64,000 bases of DNA. Origin: Gnetum montanum (taxonomy: Eukaryota; Streptophyta; Gnetopsida; Gnetales; Gnetaceae). Of the stretch, positions 46,874 through 59,515 are shown in pieces. Under the pieces are notes generated by a model that was not told the DNA's origin, made no database searches, and worked only from the letters and a program-made list of their open reading frames with translations. The stretch's first letter is position 1; each line of letters opens with the position of its first letter. The stretch lies in NCBI GenBank assembly GCA_015680685.1, contig MNCI01012628.1:940118-1004117 (forward strand), in the 5' to 3' direction. The position numbers and the translations under genes were made by a program.

Positions 46874-47675
46874 TGATGGGACGCGATATCGCATGGGCCG
46901 CGATATCGCATCCGCCATGATATTGCGTACGCGATATCGCGGTCTGCCGCCAAATCTATAAATAAGAGGCGTTTCTCCCTTGTTTCTCATCCTAGGCTTA
47001 GACTGTAGCGAAACTTTGGTAGTTTGATCCCTCCAAAGATAGAATAATTTCCATGTGCCCGCAGTAGGAGCTCCAAAGTGAATGGATCTTTATTCAAGAA
47101 AATATTGTACTTGAACACATGTTTGTGTATGGAAATAAAGATGAACTTCTTGGATAAACCTTACAGTGCATGGAATAGGCTAATGAGGATTTTATTTATT
47201 ATTTATCATTTAATTGCTTTCTTAGTCCATTAAATCTCTCTCAACCCTTCTCTCCTAGTTAAGTGCCTTAGTATGACCGCTTCAAGCATGTGCATTATGC
47301 TTGGTGATCCCAACAATGATTAGCGTTTGGTAACCAAGGTTGCTTTGGTTCAGGGTGTGAACGGTAAGTGGGAACGGATGCTGATGCTAGGTTAATTCAG
47401 GCTTAGTTAGTTAGTTAGAGTTAGTTAATTAGTCTCTTCAACCCTTCACCTCGTTAGCATAGGAGATAAAATAGAAAAGACATAAAAATCATATACCTTA
47501 GACTTACTTAACCATACAATCGTGAAAACTACAAGTAAGTCTGGGAAGACAACGAATAATTAACATTAAGTGTTCCATAAGGCGTGTAGGCACTTAGTCT
47601 GCGGAGTTCGACCAGATCGTGTGAGTTATGCTCATATTCGTATGGTTGAGTGTAGGGGTACCTCGCCACTCATTA
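46874..47675 (+). mobile_element. Solo LTR (element B type)
   Basis: 802 bp, begins TGATGG and ends CATTA (CATCA in relatives), flanked by GCATG (46,869-46,873) and GCATG (47,676-47,680). It carries a GCGATATCGC array, TATAAATA at 46,957, an AATAAAGATG signal near 47,133, and the GGTTGAGTGTAGGGGTACCT end block shared with the LTR at 58,810-59,850. No internal sequence is present, so it is a solo LTR left by recombination. Confidence 0.85.
46883..46940. promoter_or_regulatory. GCGATATCGC palindrome array in U3 (solo LTR)
   Basis: Perfect GCGATATCGC at 46,883, 46,900 and 46,931, with an imperfect TGATATTGCG between them. The array ends 17 bp before the TATA box at 46,957. Confidence 0.8.
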
Positions 47676-47765
47676 GCATGTCAGTCAATAATCCCATACC
47701 TTTCTTTGCACGAAAGTAGATGATGCTTTAGTGATTCTTTTTGTAAAAGAATCTTTGTAGGTACT

Positions 47766-50700
47766 TAGATTAGTAGCTATTGAGAAATGTTGAGTAAGTT
47801 TATAGTTTGTTTGGTTAGGCATGCCAATGTATGGATAGTATGGGGTAAATTCATGGCTTGTTTGACCATCCTAGGTAGTGTATGAGTAATTTTGATAATT
47901 TTAATACCAATTTATGTCTCACATGCAGCCCCATATGCTAGTGCAGTGTATGAGAAGCATATGGGTAGTTCAAAGCTAGTTTGACTACTTTTAGATAGTG
48001 TATGGGCAACATTGGACATGTTGATAATTTTTTTATCTATTGTACACTATCCCATATGATGGCACAATGTATAGGACTAATGATATCTTAGGTACAAAGT
48101 TAAGGGGCCTACATGTTAGTGTGTGAAGCTAATCCCAGCATTGTATGAGCCATGAGCTCAAGTTTGACTTGGTATGGAAGCTAATTTCTTTATCAAATTT
48201 CTGTGCCCAATGTATGGGATACTTAGTGGTTTGGTTCTATGATTTTGGGGCCTACTTGCCAATTTTTTTCACCAATTTAATAGGATGTGGAACCCTAGAT
48301 GTCAATTTCATGCCAAAATATAACATATGAAGTTAATTTCCTAGTCAATTTTTCATCCATTATGTGTGGAACTTTTGATGATTTTTCTTGGACTTTGTGG
48401 AACCCACTAGGCAATGTATGAGAGTGTATGGATAGTGTGTGGGATAATAAAATTATATTAACAATCTATTGTTAGCATATGAAGTTAATTTCCTATCCCA
48501 AGCATATAGAACTCAAGATATTTTACCTTGTGGTATGTGGGATCCACCTATGGTCAAAATTGACTTCATTAACAACATATAAGGTTTGGAAACCAAAAAT
48601 ATTAACCAAGGCATAGTGTATGGGCTTAATTTTCTCCTCTATTTCCTCTCCCTTAGCCTATGGGGTAGCATGTGGAGTTTTGGGTACTTTCCCATGTCTA
48701 TGGAGCCCACTCACCACCAAAATTGACTAGTGTTGAAGCTAGGAAAATTAGATTTTTCACTAGAAACCAATGAGTGAATCTAATTTCCTAGCTAATTTTC
48801 TAATCAAAATGTGTGAAGGATATTTCTTGGCATGTATGAAGAATATTCATAGCATTTGGGCATTAGCACTAGGATTTTAAACCGAAATCACAGTGTGAGC
48901 ATAATTTCTCTTCTAATTTCCTTGGTGCAGTGTGTGGAATATTGATTTGGGATTATAGATTCATTCTTATAACATATTCTAGAAATTTTTTCTTTTTCCT
49001 ACCTCTAGTGCCTAGCATGTTGCAATAAACCTAGGAATTTTGAGCTTCTTTTTGCAATAATCAGAGGTAGAGCTCCAAATTTTGACAATCATGGTAAAGA
49101 AGAGTGGATCGACAAGCCAAAATCCAGGATTGAGAGAGGCTTTCAAGTCCATCTTTAGGAAAGAAATTTTTGTTAATGACTACCAAGTACCAGTTTTCCA
49201 TCATTTTTTCCATTTTTTGGCCAAATTGTAAAAACATTTTCCCACTTCTAGGAGTGTTTTGGTGACTATTTTTGCATTTGACTACATTGAAGTTAGTAAC
49301 TAGGCACTTCAACTATTTTGGGAATGAAATTTGGGATTTTTTGGCTTTTTTGATGAAGACTGGGATCTTTTCCCAAGCACTTATGCAACATTGATGCCTT
49401 GTTTTTGTTATTTTTATGAAATTTTCTTATTTTTTCTAGCTTATGGATGCTGATATTTCTTGGTTTTGACTACATAGAATTGTTATTTGAGGTTTTTTGG
49501 CTATCCTAGAGGTGAAATTGAATTATTTATATTTTTTCTAGTGAAGATTTTAGTTTTTTCTTTACCTAGTGTATAGCGTTCTAGCATTAGTTTTTTTGAG
49601 GTTTTTGAGTTCTTTTATGGCTAAACTAGTAATGTTGGTGATTTTTTGATCATATATGATCAACACCTTAGCTCTCTAGGGATGGTAGATGCAGTGTAGA
49701 AGGGTTTTGGGTGAAATTTGGATTTTTTATAATTTTTTTGGAATTTTGCAATCAATCAACCTCAAACTAGGATTTTTGTAGGCAAAATTTTATGAAAGTT
49801 ATGATTTTTTTGCACATATAAATGCAATGCTATTGATGAATTTGGGTTGTTCTCATCATGTTCACTACATATGTGGTTAAAAATAATTTTTGGAAATTTT
49901 TTGTTGATTTATCCCAACTATGTGGACTTGCATTGGTCAATTTGTGGCTAGAATGTGAAGTTTTAAATTTTTTCCTAGTCTATGTTGATAGTGTTTAGGT
50001 GTTTAAGGCTTGAATTATGCAATGTGGAATTTTCCCAGTCCCATGGCCAATATGTGAGTGCCTGGGCTTTGCAAGGATAGCATATGACACTCCCTAACAT
50101 GAAAGGATAGTGTTAACAAGCATTTTGGGATTTTTTATGAAAAGAAATGCTAGCATATGAGCTTCTAGAGGCAAGAAAACTTATGTTTTTAATCTCATTC
50201 TTCCCACATTCTAAGCATTTTATATGGTATCATATTTTTGACCTTTTTTTTCTTGGGATTATTTCTTCTTGCCAAGCCTAGCACTATCAATCTTAGCCTC
50301 CTATTTTGTGAAAATTGGGTTTAATGCCAATTGTTTATAAAAATGCTTTTTTAATGTCATACATGTCAATTGTTTGGCAAAATGCAAAACTGGATTTTTA
50401 CAATGCTAAACTATTTTGTTTTCATGTCAAACAGATATGAAAATATCAAAATAAATTTTTTTCTATGTTGAATGCTTGTTAATGTATTAACTTTATTTTT
50501 TGTTATATCAAATTTTTATTTAAAGGTTGAATTTTGGTTTGTACTACAGTTGTAATTATGTTAATGAATTTAGATATTTTTAATTTATTTATTTATTATC
50601 ATGGGAATGCAAGCATTTTTGAGGTTATTTTCACTTAATTTTGTTCATTTTTTAGTGTTTCAATGCTTTAAGGTCTAATAGTTATATATTTTGAGTATGT

Positions 50701-51945
50701 GTAGCTCTACTAAAACCAATTTTAATCATTGTGAAGTTGGTAGGCATTCTGTGCTATATAGGAGTGGCTACCTAGAATAGTTTTATATCTAACATGACCA
50801 TTAACGAGTGCACTTATTTATGGTTTAGACTTAGTGCTTGAGAGTTCTGGATGTACCTACTACAATATTACAATGTGATAATGTGGTCACACTTGGTCAT
50901 GGATGTTGCTGCTATAATTATAGAGACTCTTATGATAGGTTCCTCTAATTAGATCTTGAAGTACATGATGGATGATCCCAAAACCTAGATAGAAATAGAG
51001 CATGATGGGGGTTCATATTGCATAGAGGTTCAGTAGTTATCAAGCATTTGGGAGATGCCAAAATATTCTCAGTACAATGCAAAGAACACCTTGATTCTTG
51101 GTCACTAATTGAACACTCTATTTTAGAACCCTCCTAAAGCCATTTACCTACTAGAAGCATAAGCTTTGTTTTAGTTTGACATATTTTTATTTTGTTTTTA
51201 AAGCTATTTTTTTGATTATTTTCTTATTTTTGATTTTTTAGGTTTAAGGTGCATGCTAGAGGATTGACGAAAAAGGACCAAACCTTGTCTATAGCCTACA
51301 TAGCCTTGGAGGAATTCAAACAAGATGATGTTGTAAGAGTGTAGGTACTCAACTAGCTCGGTGTAGAGTTTGCCCAATATTAGATGTAATATTCTCATGT
51401 GTACCAGAGGTGTATGATCACCAAATGTACACATGAATTTTTGACTCTCCAAGATTTGGGAGTCCATGTGCAAGTTCGACTTACAATTTCAGCTTTGCCT
51501 AAGTCTAGTAAATGAAAATTGTTTAAGTTTTGCTAATATTTTTTAATAGTTTTATTTATTTTTATGATTTTACTAGTTTACTATAGGATACATCAATTGT
51601 TTATAGCTTAAATGGGCTAATAGACAAACTATGTTTTTTCTTGCAGATTCTATGCATGAGTCTATCCTCATTATGATTACTTTTGGTCATACTAAGGGAA
51701 AGATTCTCCTCAAATGGGATTAGGTAGATAGAGCACAAGAATGCTTGATGAACAAAGCCCTTATGAACATTCAACAAAGAATCATTGATATAGGTTTTTT
51801 TTAACTTGTTCATGCTCTATTAATAATGTTGAACATGATTGACTCTTTTGATGAAGGAGTCACCAAGTTTTTTTCTTGTATCCATGATTTTCCTATTATT
51901 TTGAGCATTAATGAGAAAATGTTTAGTGATCTTTTTGGCATACCT
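47766..51945. other. No gene recognised; diverged short repeats
   Basis: AT-rich DNA in which 'tagtgtatggg', 'cccatatg' and 'gctagtttgac' type blocks recur with a period of roughly 120-130 bp at 47,820-48,070 and then less regularly to about 48,500. Some plus-strand stretches (50,800-51,960) read like worn retroelement protein, but no family is recognised. Confidence 0.45.
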
Positions 51946-52130
51946 GCAAAGATTCTTTTACAAAAAGAATCACTAAAGCATCATCTACTTTCGTGCAAAG
52001 AAAGGTATGGGATTATTGATTAACATGCAAACTGACTCAGATGAAATAGATAAATTCTAAGTGCCCAGGTGTATGGATTTACAGTCTTTTACCAAATTGG
52101 GTGCTCATGACAATAGAATTAAACATCGTG
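51946..52130 (+). repeat. Segment with the uninterrupted target of the solo LTR
   Basis: Reverse complement of the segment at 46,788-47,765 without the LTR. The uninterrupted target lies at about 52,020-52,030 (TTAACATGC). Confidence 0.8.
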
Positions 52131-52291
52131 GCCAAAAGAATCACTAAAGTATGGGATCACTAAAGAAAACATCATGATTTCTTACCAATAGACTCCTAGG
52201 AAATTGTCAATCAAGCTTAATAAGGCTACTTAAGTAGTTGATGGTATGTATTTATTTTTTAATAATTTTTAAAATTTTTTGTATTATCTTT

Positions 52292-53156
52292 TGATGATGG
52301 AAAATACCCCTATGCTCAACCATACAAATCATTGAGCGTTCATATGTGATCTAGTCAAATTCTGTGAATTCTATGTGTTTTGGTATACTAGTCTCTAGGT
52401 AGCCAAATTCATTGTCTTCCCAATTACACTTGTGATATGCAAAGGTATGGTTAAGTTTAATTGAGACATATGATTTTTATTATTTTTATGTTTTATATTT
52501 TGAATGCATAAAATAAAGGATGAAGTAAATGGAGTAATTTAATTGCTAATTTAATCTAAGTAACTAAATAAGGTCTAATTATTGCTAGCATAAGTATTTG
52601 GTTTCACTTTCTGTACACATCCTAAACACGTATAACACCATTGGATTACCAAACATTAAGCGTTGCTAGGATTACCAAGCATCATGTGCATGCTCAAAGC
52701 AGTCGTAATTATGTGCTTAATTAATTATTATTTAACCTAGCTAGCGTAATTATTGAAAACATTAAGGAAAATTGCATGAACCATTAAATGCATAAATAAA
52801 AATATTTAATTTGGCCAAAGTGTTGTAAGGTTTATTAGAAAGCTCATCTTTATTTCTACACATACTATTGTGCTCAAGTAGAATAGTGCTTAAATAAAGA
52901 TCTGTATACTAAATGACTCTTATTGCGGGCACTTTGGGAAAATATTGTAACTCTGGGGAAGAAAAATTGCAAGAGCTTTGCTATGCTATGACTAAGATAT
53001 CCCCAAACCATGCACCCAGGCACTATATTTGTAGGCCACTACACATCTTTCAACATCAGATATTCGACATCACCTCTGAGCCCTTATTGAGTATCCAATA
53101 TTAGGGCTTCGATATTGGATATCCAATATCAGAGCTAGATAAAATACACTTCATCA
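52292..53156 (-). repeat. LTR of element D
   Basis: 865 bp with TGATGA...TCATCA termini. U3 (right side) contains a perfect 20-bp palindrome GATATTGGATATCCAATATC at 53,111-53,130. A purine-rich tract (GGAGGTA in minus reading) touches the terminus at 53,157. Confidence 0.8.
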
Positions 53157-55112
53157 TACCTCCAAAACTGAATAAAAACTCATTATTTAGTGAAAAAAGG
53201 AGGAACATGTCCCTTATAAAATATTAGAAAGGTATGGGATTATTGACTGACATGCAAACTGACTTAGATGAAACAGGTAAATTCTAAGTGCCCAGGTGTA
53301 CGAATTTACAATCTTTTACAAAATTGACTATTCATGATAATATAATTAAACACCTTGGCCAAAATTGACATCCAACTCCTTTGGCAGCTAAAGAACAAGG
53401 AAGAAGATTCACTATTCATGAAGGGGCCTCATTGCGTGGTGGTGGTGCTGATTCCTTGGTGAAGATAGTCTCACCTCTAGTCCATACTTCCCACTGAAAT
53501 CACAAAAAAATCATGGATTAGTGTGCAATGTTTAACTTATAGCTTTTAGGTATGTTGTCTTGTTGGTAGTTACACTTGGCAAGGTTGTGATTATGATGAA
53601 TTGATTCTTGTAATAGCATTAGTGGGAAGACTAAAAAATAGGGTGAAATGGATAGGTAGTCCATTATTAAATTCTTAAAAGCCCAAATGTGATGAAATGC
53701 TTAAAGAGGATTAAAGAATTCACAACAACAAAAAAGAGGATTTCATTGAAAAACATTGTGAAGATGTGTACAATTGGATGTCATTTATGGAACACACAAA
53801 AGGATTTGATTGTGAGAATGCCTGAGGATAAAGAACTTAACTAACCCAACCAAAAGGTATGCAAGTGGATCCTCCCCAAAGTGGGCATGTGCCCTTTGTT
53901 GCCCTTGCATATCCTCAAACCAAGGAGTCTACAGGCCCCATGGGTGATTAATGACTATGGAAAGTTAAGTATGAAAACCTAGAAGAAAGTACCTAAGAAT
54001 TTTGACACATCAAACCAAGAAATCAAATAAAGGACATGAACATCAATAGTGAGGTGAGGCATGGGAAGCATAGATGGATGAGAGAGAAAAATTGAAATGG
54101 AGTTCCTGATTAAGGTCACATGAAGTCCCTTATGAATTTTGTGGTTAAATGACCTGATAAAACCCATCCTTAATTCATACCAAAATCAACCACATTTAGT
54201 GACTTTACATCACCACTCTAAGACTGGTTCATTCCCTTGAGACACAAGAGTGCTCACACAAAATAACCATCATTCCTTATTTAAGAAGAAAAGAGAAGTA
54301 GGAGGTGACAAAGGGCCTTAGTTAGAGGGGACTTTCAGGCATGGGTAACATGTCTTTCTATTCCCATAACTAGTGCTTGTAGCCCATTTATTTTGTCTAA
54401 GGGGTGTGCTTTGAATTACCATCATTGTTGTTTTTTTTGAATGGGAACCACATCATGCAAAGTCTTATTCAACTTATGTTATTGGTTGACATAGAATGGT
54501 AAGAAATCCATGAAAATACTCATGCAACCAAGTAAGTAGAAGAGTATAAAGAATATTGAGTCCCCTTGAAGTCACATCCTATTCAAGCCTTTGAATCCTT
54601 TCCAAGTCTAAAAACTACCAAGGTCACAAGTTCGTTAAAGTTTTATTAATGAAAAGGGACCTTGCACTTCCAAAATCAGAAACACCATAGAGTTTGTGGA
54701 TGGGTGGATGACGTGGACTCATTGCCTATTTCATGAAAAAGAAATTATGTCTTAATTATTAGTAACAAAATTTAAAGCTAGAATCCAAACAACAATAATC
54801 AAATAACTAGATAGTACATGCCCACATCAAGAAAATTGCATTGTACCTAGTTGGCAATAAAGCATGTTATTCTTAGAACATAATAAGAAAATCACACCAA
54901 ACTAAAGAAAAATATACAAGAAATTATAAACTATTCAAGAAAAATAAAATGTACTAACAATGTTGTAAAACAAAAATTGGAAAAAATTAATGAAGTAAAA
55001 ATAAAAAGATGTAAGATAAAGAAGGCACAAAACAAAAAGTTGTAAAAATAACAAGGTGTAAAATAAAAACATGTAAAAAAAAAGATGAAAAGCTAAGGAG
55101 CCACTTATATGA
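53157..55112 (-). other. Noncoding interior of element D
   Basis: Contains a third copy of the 52,010 segment (53,229-53,365) and a block collinear with the noncoding interior of elements A and B: GTGGATCCTCCCCAAAG at 53,863-53,885, GGCATGGGTAACATGTCTTTC at about 54,337, and the AAGTCACATCC block at 54,578. No reading frame is supported. Confidence 0.65.
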
Positions 55113-56350
55113 TTAGCATGGTTGGCCATCTCCCCCATGACTCTGTTGGAAGAAGGATATGTAAAAAATTGAGTGTGATTGTCCATCTAAGAAGGTGTTG
55201 AGAACATTGGCTTCCTTATACCCATGGAAAGGTTTAATTTGTTGCATGTTGACTAGTTGTTTTTTATTTAGGCTCTTAGGTTTGTAGATCATCATGGCCC
55301 AAGAAGGAAAATTTTTAGAAATAATATAAGGACCTTCCCATAGTATTTGGAACTTAGTTCGTTGTGACACATGTGTGAGGTTCCAGTAGAGGACCTTATC
55401 TCCTAGTTGAAATTTAACTTTTCTAATTCTAAGGTCATGGCATTTTTTGTTAAATGCCTTTGTAGCTCGTCAAGGGATAGGGAAATCAATTAATTTTCAT
55501 CTAAGAAGTTGAGATTCATTAATATTTCTTTTTGTGCTAGACTCAAGTCCAGGTCAAGGTCACAAGTTGTTGAAAGTGTACAAAGCATAGATTGAATAGG
55601 AAGAGTTGGCAATTTTGTATACATTAGCTTAGAGGGAGAGTAGCCTATAGGGAATTTTTGAGTTTTGTACTCTAGTCCCTCTTATATCTACTAATTTTTC
55701 TAATTAAGATTTTAGTGATTTTCCTATTTGTAACCTCAAGTTGACTATTGGCCTAGTGATGATAAGGTGTTGTTAATTTATGCTCAACACCAAAGTGTGG
55801 CATGAGCTTTTGAAAGTTAGTTCCTATAAAGTAGGTTCCATTCTAAAAAATTAATGGATGTGGCACACCAAACCTATTTATGACATTTTTTTGTACAAAC
55901 TGAGCAGCAGTAGAAGATGTACATTCGATGACGACTACTACTTCTACCCATTTCTTACAATAGTCAATAGTGATTATGATGTATGCCTTTCCATTTGACA
56001 TGGGTGTGATGGGACCCATGAAGTCAATGTCTTAGATGTTGAAGGGTTCCAATGATTGAATCCATTGTTGAGGTTCTTCCATTCGAGTAGTCATTCCATC
56101 ATTACATTGGCAATGCTTACAAGAGCTAACAAATTAGTGAGCATCCTTGAAAAGTGTTGGCTAGTAATATCCTTTTATCAAGATCTTGAGGGTCATGCAT
56201 CTCCTTGCATAGTGGCACCCACAAGGATCCTATGAGAATCTTGGAGAATGTGTAGTTGATTAGCATCAAGGACACACCATCAAACCAAGCCATTAGGAAA
56301 CACCTTGTAGAGGTTCCCATTGATCTCCATGAATCATATTACCTAGTGAA
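55113..56350 (-). pseudogene. Athila-like integrase relic
   Basis: 56,320-56,126 holds an H2C2 zinc-binding end (LLANTFQGCSLIC, cf. YWPTLFKDA in relatives). The core is broken across 56,100-55,500. 55,370-55,113 has FQILWEGPYIISKNFPSWAM and VNMQQIKPFHGY, the integrase C-terminus. Lies downstream of RT and RNase H. Confidence 0.8.
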
Positions 56351-56399
56351 GAAACGATTATTTCTTCCTATAGTCTAGCTCTTTTGGCATCTCTTGAGT

Positions 56400-57010
56400 G
56401 AGAAAATAGGTGAGAATGTTGTCATACCATTTAGGCTTAGTAGGCAATTGTTCAGTTATAGCCCTATCAAAGAGAAGTTCATTAGGAAACTAATCATACA
56501 GTGGGCTTTCCTCCTCTTTGTTATCCCATCATAATTAACACAAGTGGTCAGAAACCACATTCTTAGCTTCCTTTCAATCTACCATCGTAAGATTGAATTC
56601 CTGAAAGATCACTAGATACTGTATGACATGGGGGCTCACCATTGGCTTATTCATTAGGAAGAAAATTGAAATATGATTTGTATGCACAAACACCTTGTAT
56701 TCAAGCACATAGTGCTTGAACTTCTCTAGAGCGTACACCACCACCATTAGGTCTTTCTTCGTTGTGGTGTAATTTAGCTATGTGTCCACAATGCTTTAAC
56801 TTGTGTAATGGATTTAATATGGATGTTTCTTGTCATCAAACTATGTAAGCATAGTCCACAAGGCATAATTTAATGCATTTTTCCTAATGTGAAATGGTCT
56901 AGACTAGTCTAATGTTCGTAGAATTGGAGTTTCTATGAGTTTCTCCTTCAACTGTTGGAATGCATTTTCACATTCCTTGATCCAAACAAATGAAGCATTT
57001 GTCTTTGTTA
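56400..57010 (-). pseudogene. Athila-like RNase H relic
   Basis: Through stops: LNYTTTKKDLMVVVYALEKF (56,780-56,720), HYVLEYKVFVHTNHISIFFL and YLVIFQEFNLTMVD, matching the RNase H of Athila-type pol. Confidence 0.8.
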
Positions 57011-57800
57011 GCTTAACTAAGGGTTTTATGATCTTAGAGAAATTCTCTATGATTCTTTGGTAGTAACTAGTGTGTCAAAGGAATGATCAGACATCTATTA
57101 TAGTTTTTGGTTGATAGGTAACACCTTAGATGATCCATGAAATTTTATGCCCTAATACAATGCCCTCCTAGACCATCAGATGGATCTTCTACCAATTAAG
57201 CTAAAGATCAGTCTCCACACATATTTTGAGCATTTACTTAAGACAATTCAGGGCTTGCTCAAATGTAGCCCCATAGGAGGAGAATTCATCTATGAAGTCT
57301 TCCAATCTACGATTGATCTATTGTTGAAAAATACTCAAGACTAGGTGTTGGAATGTGGCAGGGGCATTGCATGAATTGAAAGCCATCTTTTGATATGCAG
57401 AATACCCCCACAAAATCATGAATGTTATTTTGGCCTAATTCTTTAGTGTGATCTAGATTTGGTTATAGCCACTATAATCATCCAAAAACTATAATAGGAT
57501 TACCCAAAAATGGTGTCCAACACTTGATTCACAAATGAAAATGAAAAGTGATCTTTGAATGTTGCCATATTCAATAGTTGGAAGTTGATGTAGATCCTCT
57601 ACTTGCCACCTTTCTTTGGCACAATCATGAGTGGGCTAACCCACTCACTATCCACAATGGATTAGATAAACACCACCTTGAGGAGTTGTTCAATTTTCTC
57701 TTTGATAATTTTCTTCAATTCTAGGTTCAACCACCACCACGGCTATCTCCTTAGATTCATGGCTGGATCAGTGTAGATATGATGTTGGCATATCCTAGGA
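57010..57800 (-). pseudogene. Athila-like reverse transcriptase relic
   Basis: Readable stretches include IVDSEWVSPLMIVPKKGG (57,670-57,620), MATFKDHFSFSFVNQVL, GFQFMQCP/CNAPATFQ at the frame change near 57,370, and RRLEDFIDEFSSYGATFEQA (57,310-57,250) at the catalytic box. FIDEF stands where F(M)DDF is usual in Athila elements, so one catalytic Asp is replaced. Confidence 0.8.
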
Positions 57801-57950
57801 TCACTCCTTGTGCATTCAGGATATGACCAAGCAAAGAATGTTGATAATCTATTGATCACATTTAGCAACATCTCCTTTTGTTTAGGAGTAGGATTTGTAT
57901 ATACCATCCCAATCTAAGTAGAAGCACTAGAAATTAATATGTGTAGTTAG

Positions 57951-58809
57951 AGTTATGATTCCATCTTTGGGGGTTGTCTGAATTTACAAAGAAATATAAT
58001 ACAGAGATTCATCTATAACTAACATTTTATCTATAGCTTAGTTTCTTTTAATATTTTTATGAGGCTTAGACATGAATGTTACAACGTGGAAGAAATTAAA
58101 ATGATAATTTGATAGAGTTATATGAGATTTATTGTTAGTCACTCATTATATCTCTGTTTTTGATTACCTATAACATTGGATTGATATCTATTGTTGTGAA
58201 TTTGTAATTATTTACATATTTTTATAGTAACTAATTATGGATATTATCTTTCACTTGAATAATTAATTAAGAGAAAATTCATAGGGATGTGTGAGTTATG
58301 GGAGTTTTATTGTGGTTGTTCAGTTTGTCTATTATCTTGTTTGAGATGTTGAATTCTAGTGAAGTTGTTGCGAGATGTGTATCATTTTTTGATTTTGATC
58401 CTTGGCATTGCTATATTCCTTTTGCAATTATTGTTAGATATTACCCATTGCAAATTGTTGACAGAATATAGCTTTTAATTGATTGTGAATCTTTGCACAT
58501 TTGGGACTTGTATTTTGTTGAGTTTGGTCTTGTGATTGGGTGTTGAAATCTTGGAGGATTTGGATCTATTGAATTGGATTTTGTTGGATTTTTAGACCAT
58601 TGTATTTGTTGGGGCATGCCAGGTTGTTGATCTTGGATTTGTTGTAGAACATGTCAAATTTTGGGATTTTGGATGACATGATGGATTAATGGTCCTTTTG
58701 TTGGCTTATATAAAAATGATGTTGAGTCCCTCCACCATCAATGTTGGTTTGACATCTTTTGATGATTGTGAGATGACTAGATGATGTCATGGTTTGATTG
58801 TTTACTATG
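57951..58809. other. No gene recognised
   Basis: AT-rich DNA between elements D and B, with 'ttgttgaat', 'ttggattt' short strings; no supported gene. Confidence 0.4.
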
Positions 58810-58890
58810 TGATGAGACATGAAATTGCTCATATTGCTGGCGGTTGCATTAAGGCACCCACGTTAACGCACCCACGTTATATCATGGGTC

Positions 58891-58961
58891 GCGATATCGC
58901 GTACGCGATATCACGTACGTGATATCGCGTCTTCCCAGTGATATCGCGTATGCGATATCGC
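58891..58961. promoter_or_regulatory. GCGATATCGC palindrome array in U3 (element B)
   Basis: Five copies of GCGATATCGC or one-base variants (GCGATATCAC, GTGATATCGC) start at 58,891, 58,905, 58,919, 58,938 and 58,952. TACG/ACGT junctions between the first three extend the symmetry. The array stops 17 bp before TATAAATA at 58,978. Confidence 0.85.
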
Positions 58962-58977
58962 AGTCAGCCGCAATTTC

Positions 58978-58985
58978 TATAAATA
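58978..58985 (+). promoter_or_regulatory. TATA box of element B LTR
   Basis: TATAAATA followed by AGAGGCGGCTCTCCCTC, directly after the palindrome array. The same box and following AGAGGCG occur in the solo LTR at 46,957. Confidence 0.75.
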
Positions 58986-59382
58986 AGAGGCGGCTCTCCC
59001 TCATTTTCATCCCAGTTTTAGAGTAGTGAAGCTCTAGCAGTTTGATCCCTCCAGAGTTAGATTTTTTTCGTGTCTGCCCACAGTGTGGTGAATGTAATTG
59101 TACGGTGTCTTTATTCGAGTGTGCCGTACTTGGACACGAACATGACTGGCAATAAAGATTAAGATTACTTCATCATTGCAGCATTCACTTAGTTTATTTA
59201 TTGTTATTTATTTAATGTTATTTATTGCTTTCATAGCGTGGTGTGAGTACGACTTAACTACGAGCATCTACGGGTGTGTACGGCTAGTTAAGGAATCGGT
59301 TGCTCATCGCGATTAGTTTCTCACCCTTAAACTCCTAGAAGCGGAACGAGTACGACTTGATTACGAGCATTTAAGTGTGACT

Positions 59383-59515
59383 GCTTGGTAGCCCAGTGGT
59401 GTAGCTAGGGGGATCTACGCTTGGTAACCCAGTGGCGTATTTGGGGTCTGCGCTTGGTAATCCCAGTGGCGTACCTAGACCTATGCTTGGTAGTCCCAGT
59501 GGCAGTCGTGCACGA
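59383..59515 (+). repeat. 33-36-bp tandem repeat inside the LTR, 4 copies
   Basis: GCTTGGTA-CCCAGTGG units start at 59,383, 59,419, 59,452 and 59,485. Flanking blocks (GAGTACGACTT...ACGAGCAT at 59,245 and 59,348; AAGGAATCGGTTGCTC at 59,290 and 59,541) are also duplicated, so a segment of about 250 bp was copied. Confidence 0.8.

Larger units (their letters stand above)
46787..47765 (-). repeat. Inverted copy of the 51,946-52,130 segment, split by a solo LTR
   Basis: 46,788-46,873 and 47,676-47,765 together are the reverse complement of 51,946-52,130. A third copy of part of the segment is at 53,229-53,365. The interruption is the solo LTR at 46,874-47,675. Confidence 0.8.
52292..57950 (-). 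mobile_element. Element D: Athila-like element, 5' truncated
   Basis: A 3' LTR (52,292-53,156), a conserved noncoding block, and pol (integrase, RNase H, RT) are read on the minus strand up to about 57,950. The gag half and the 5' LTR are absent. No ORF2 lies between the noncoding block and the LTR. Pol wording is of the Athila lineage. Confidence 0.75.

Noticed and set aside
51826-52023. Plus-strand frame as a small gene
   Set aside because: It lies in a segment repeated in inverted form at 47.7 kb, has no recognisable domain, and is probably retroelement interior.
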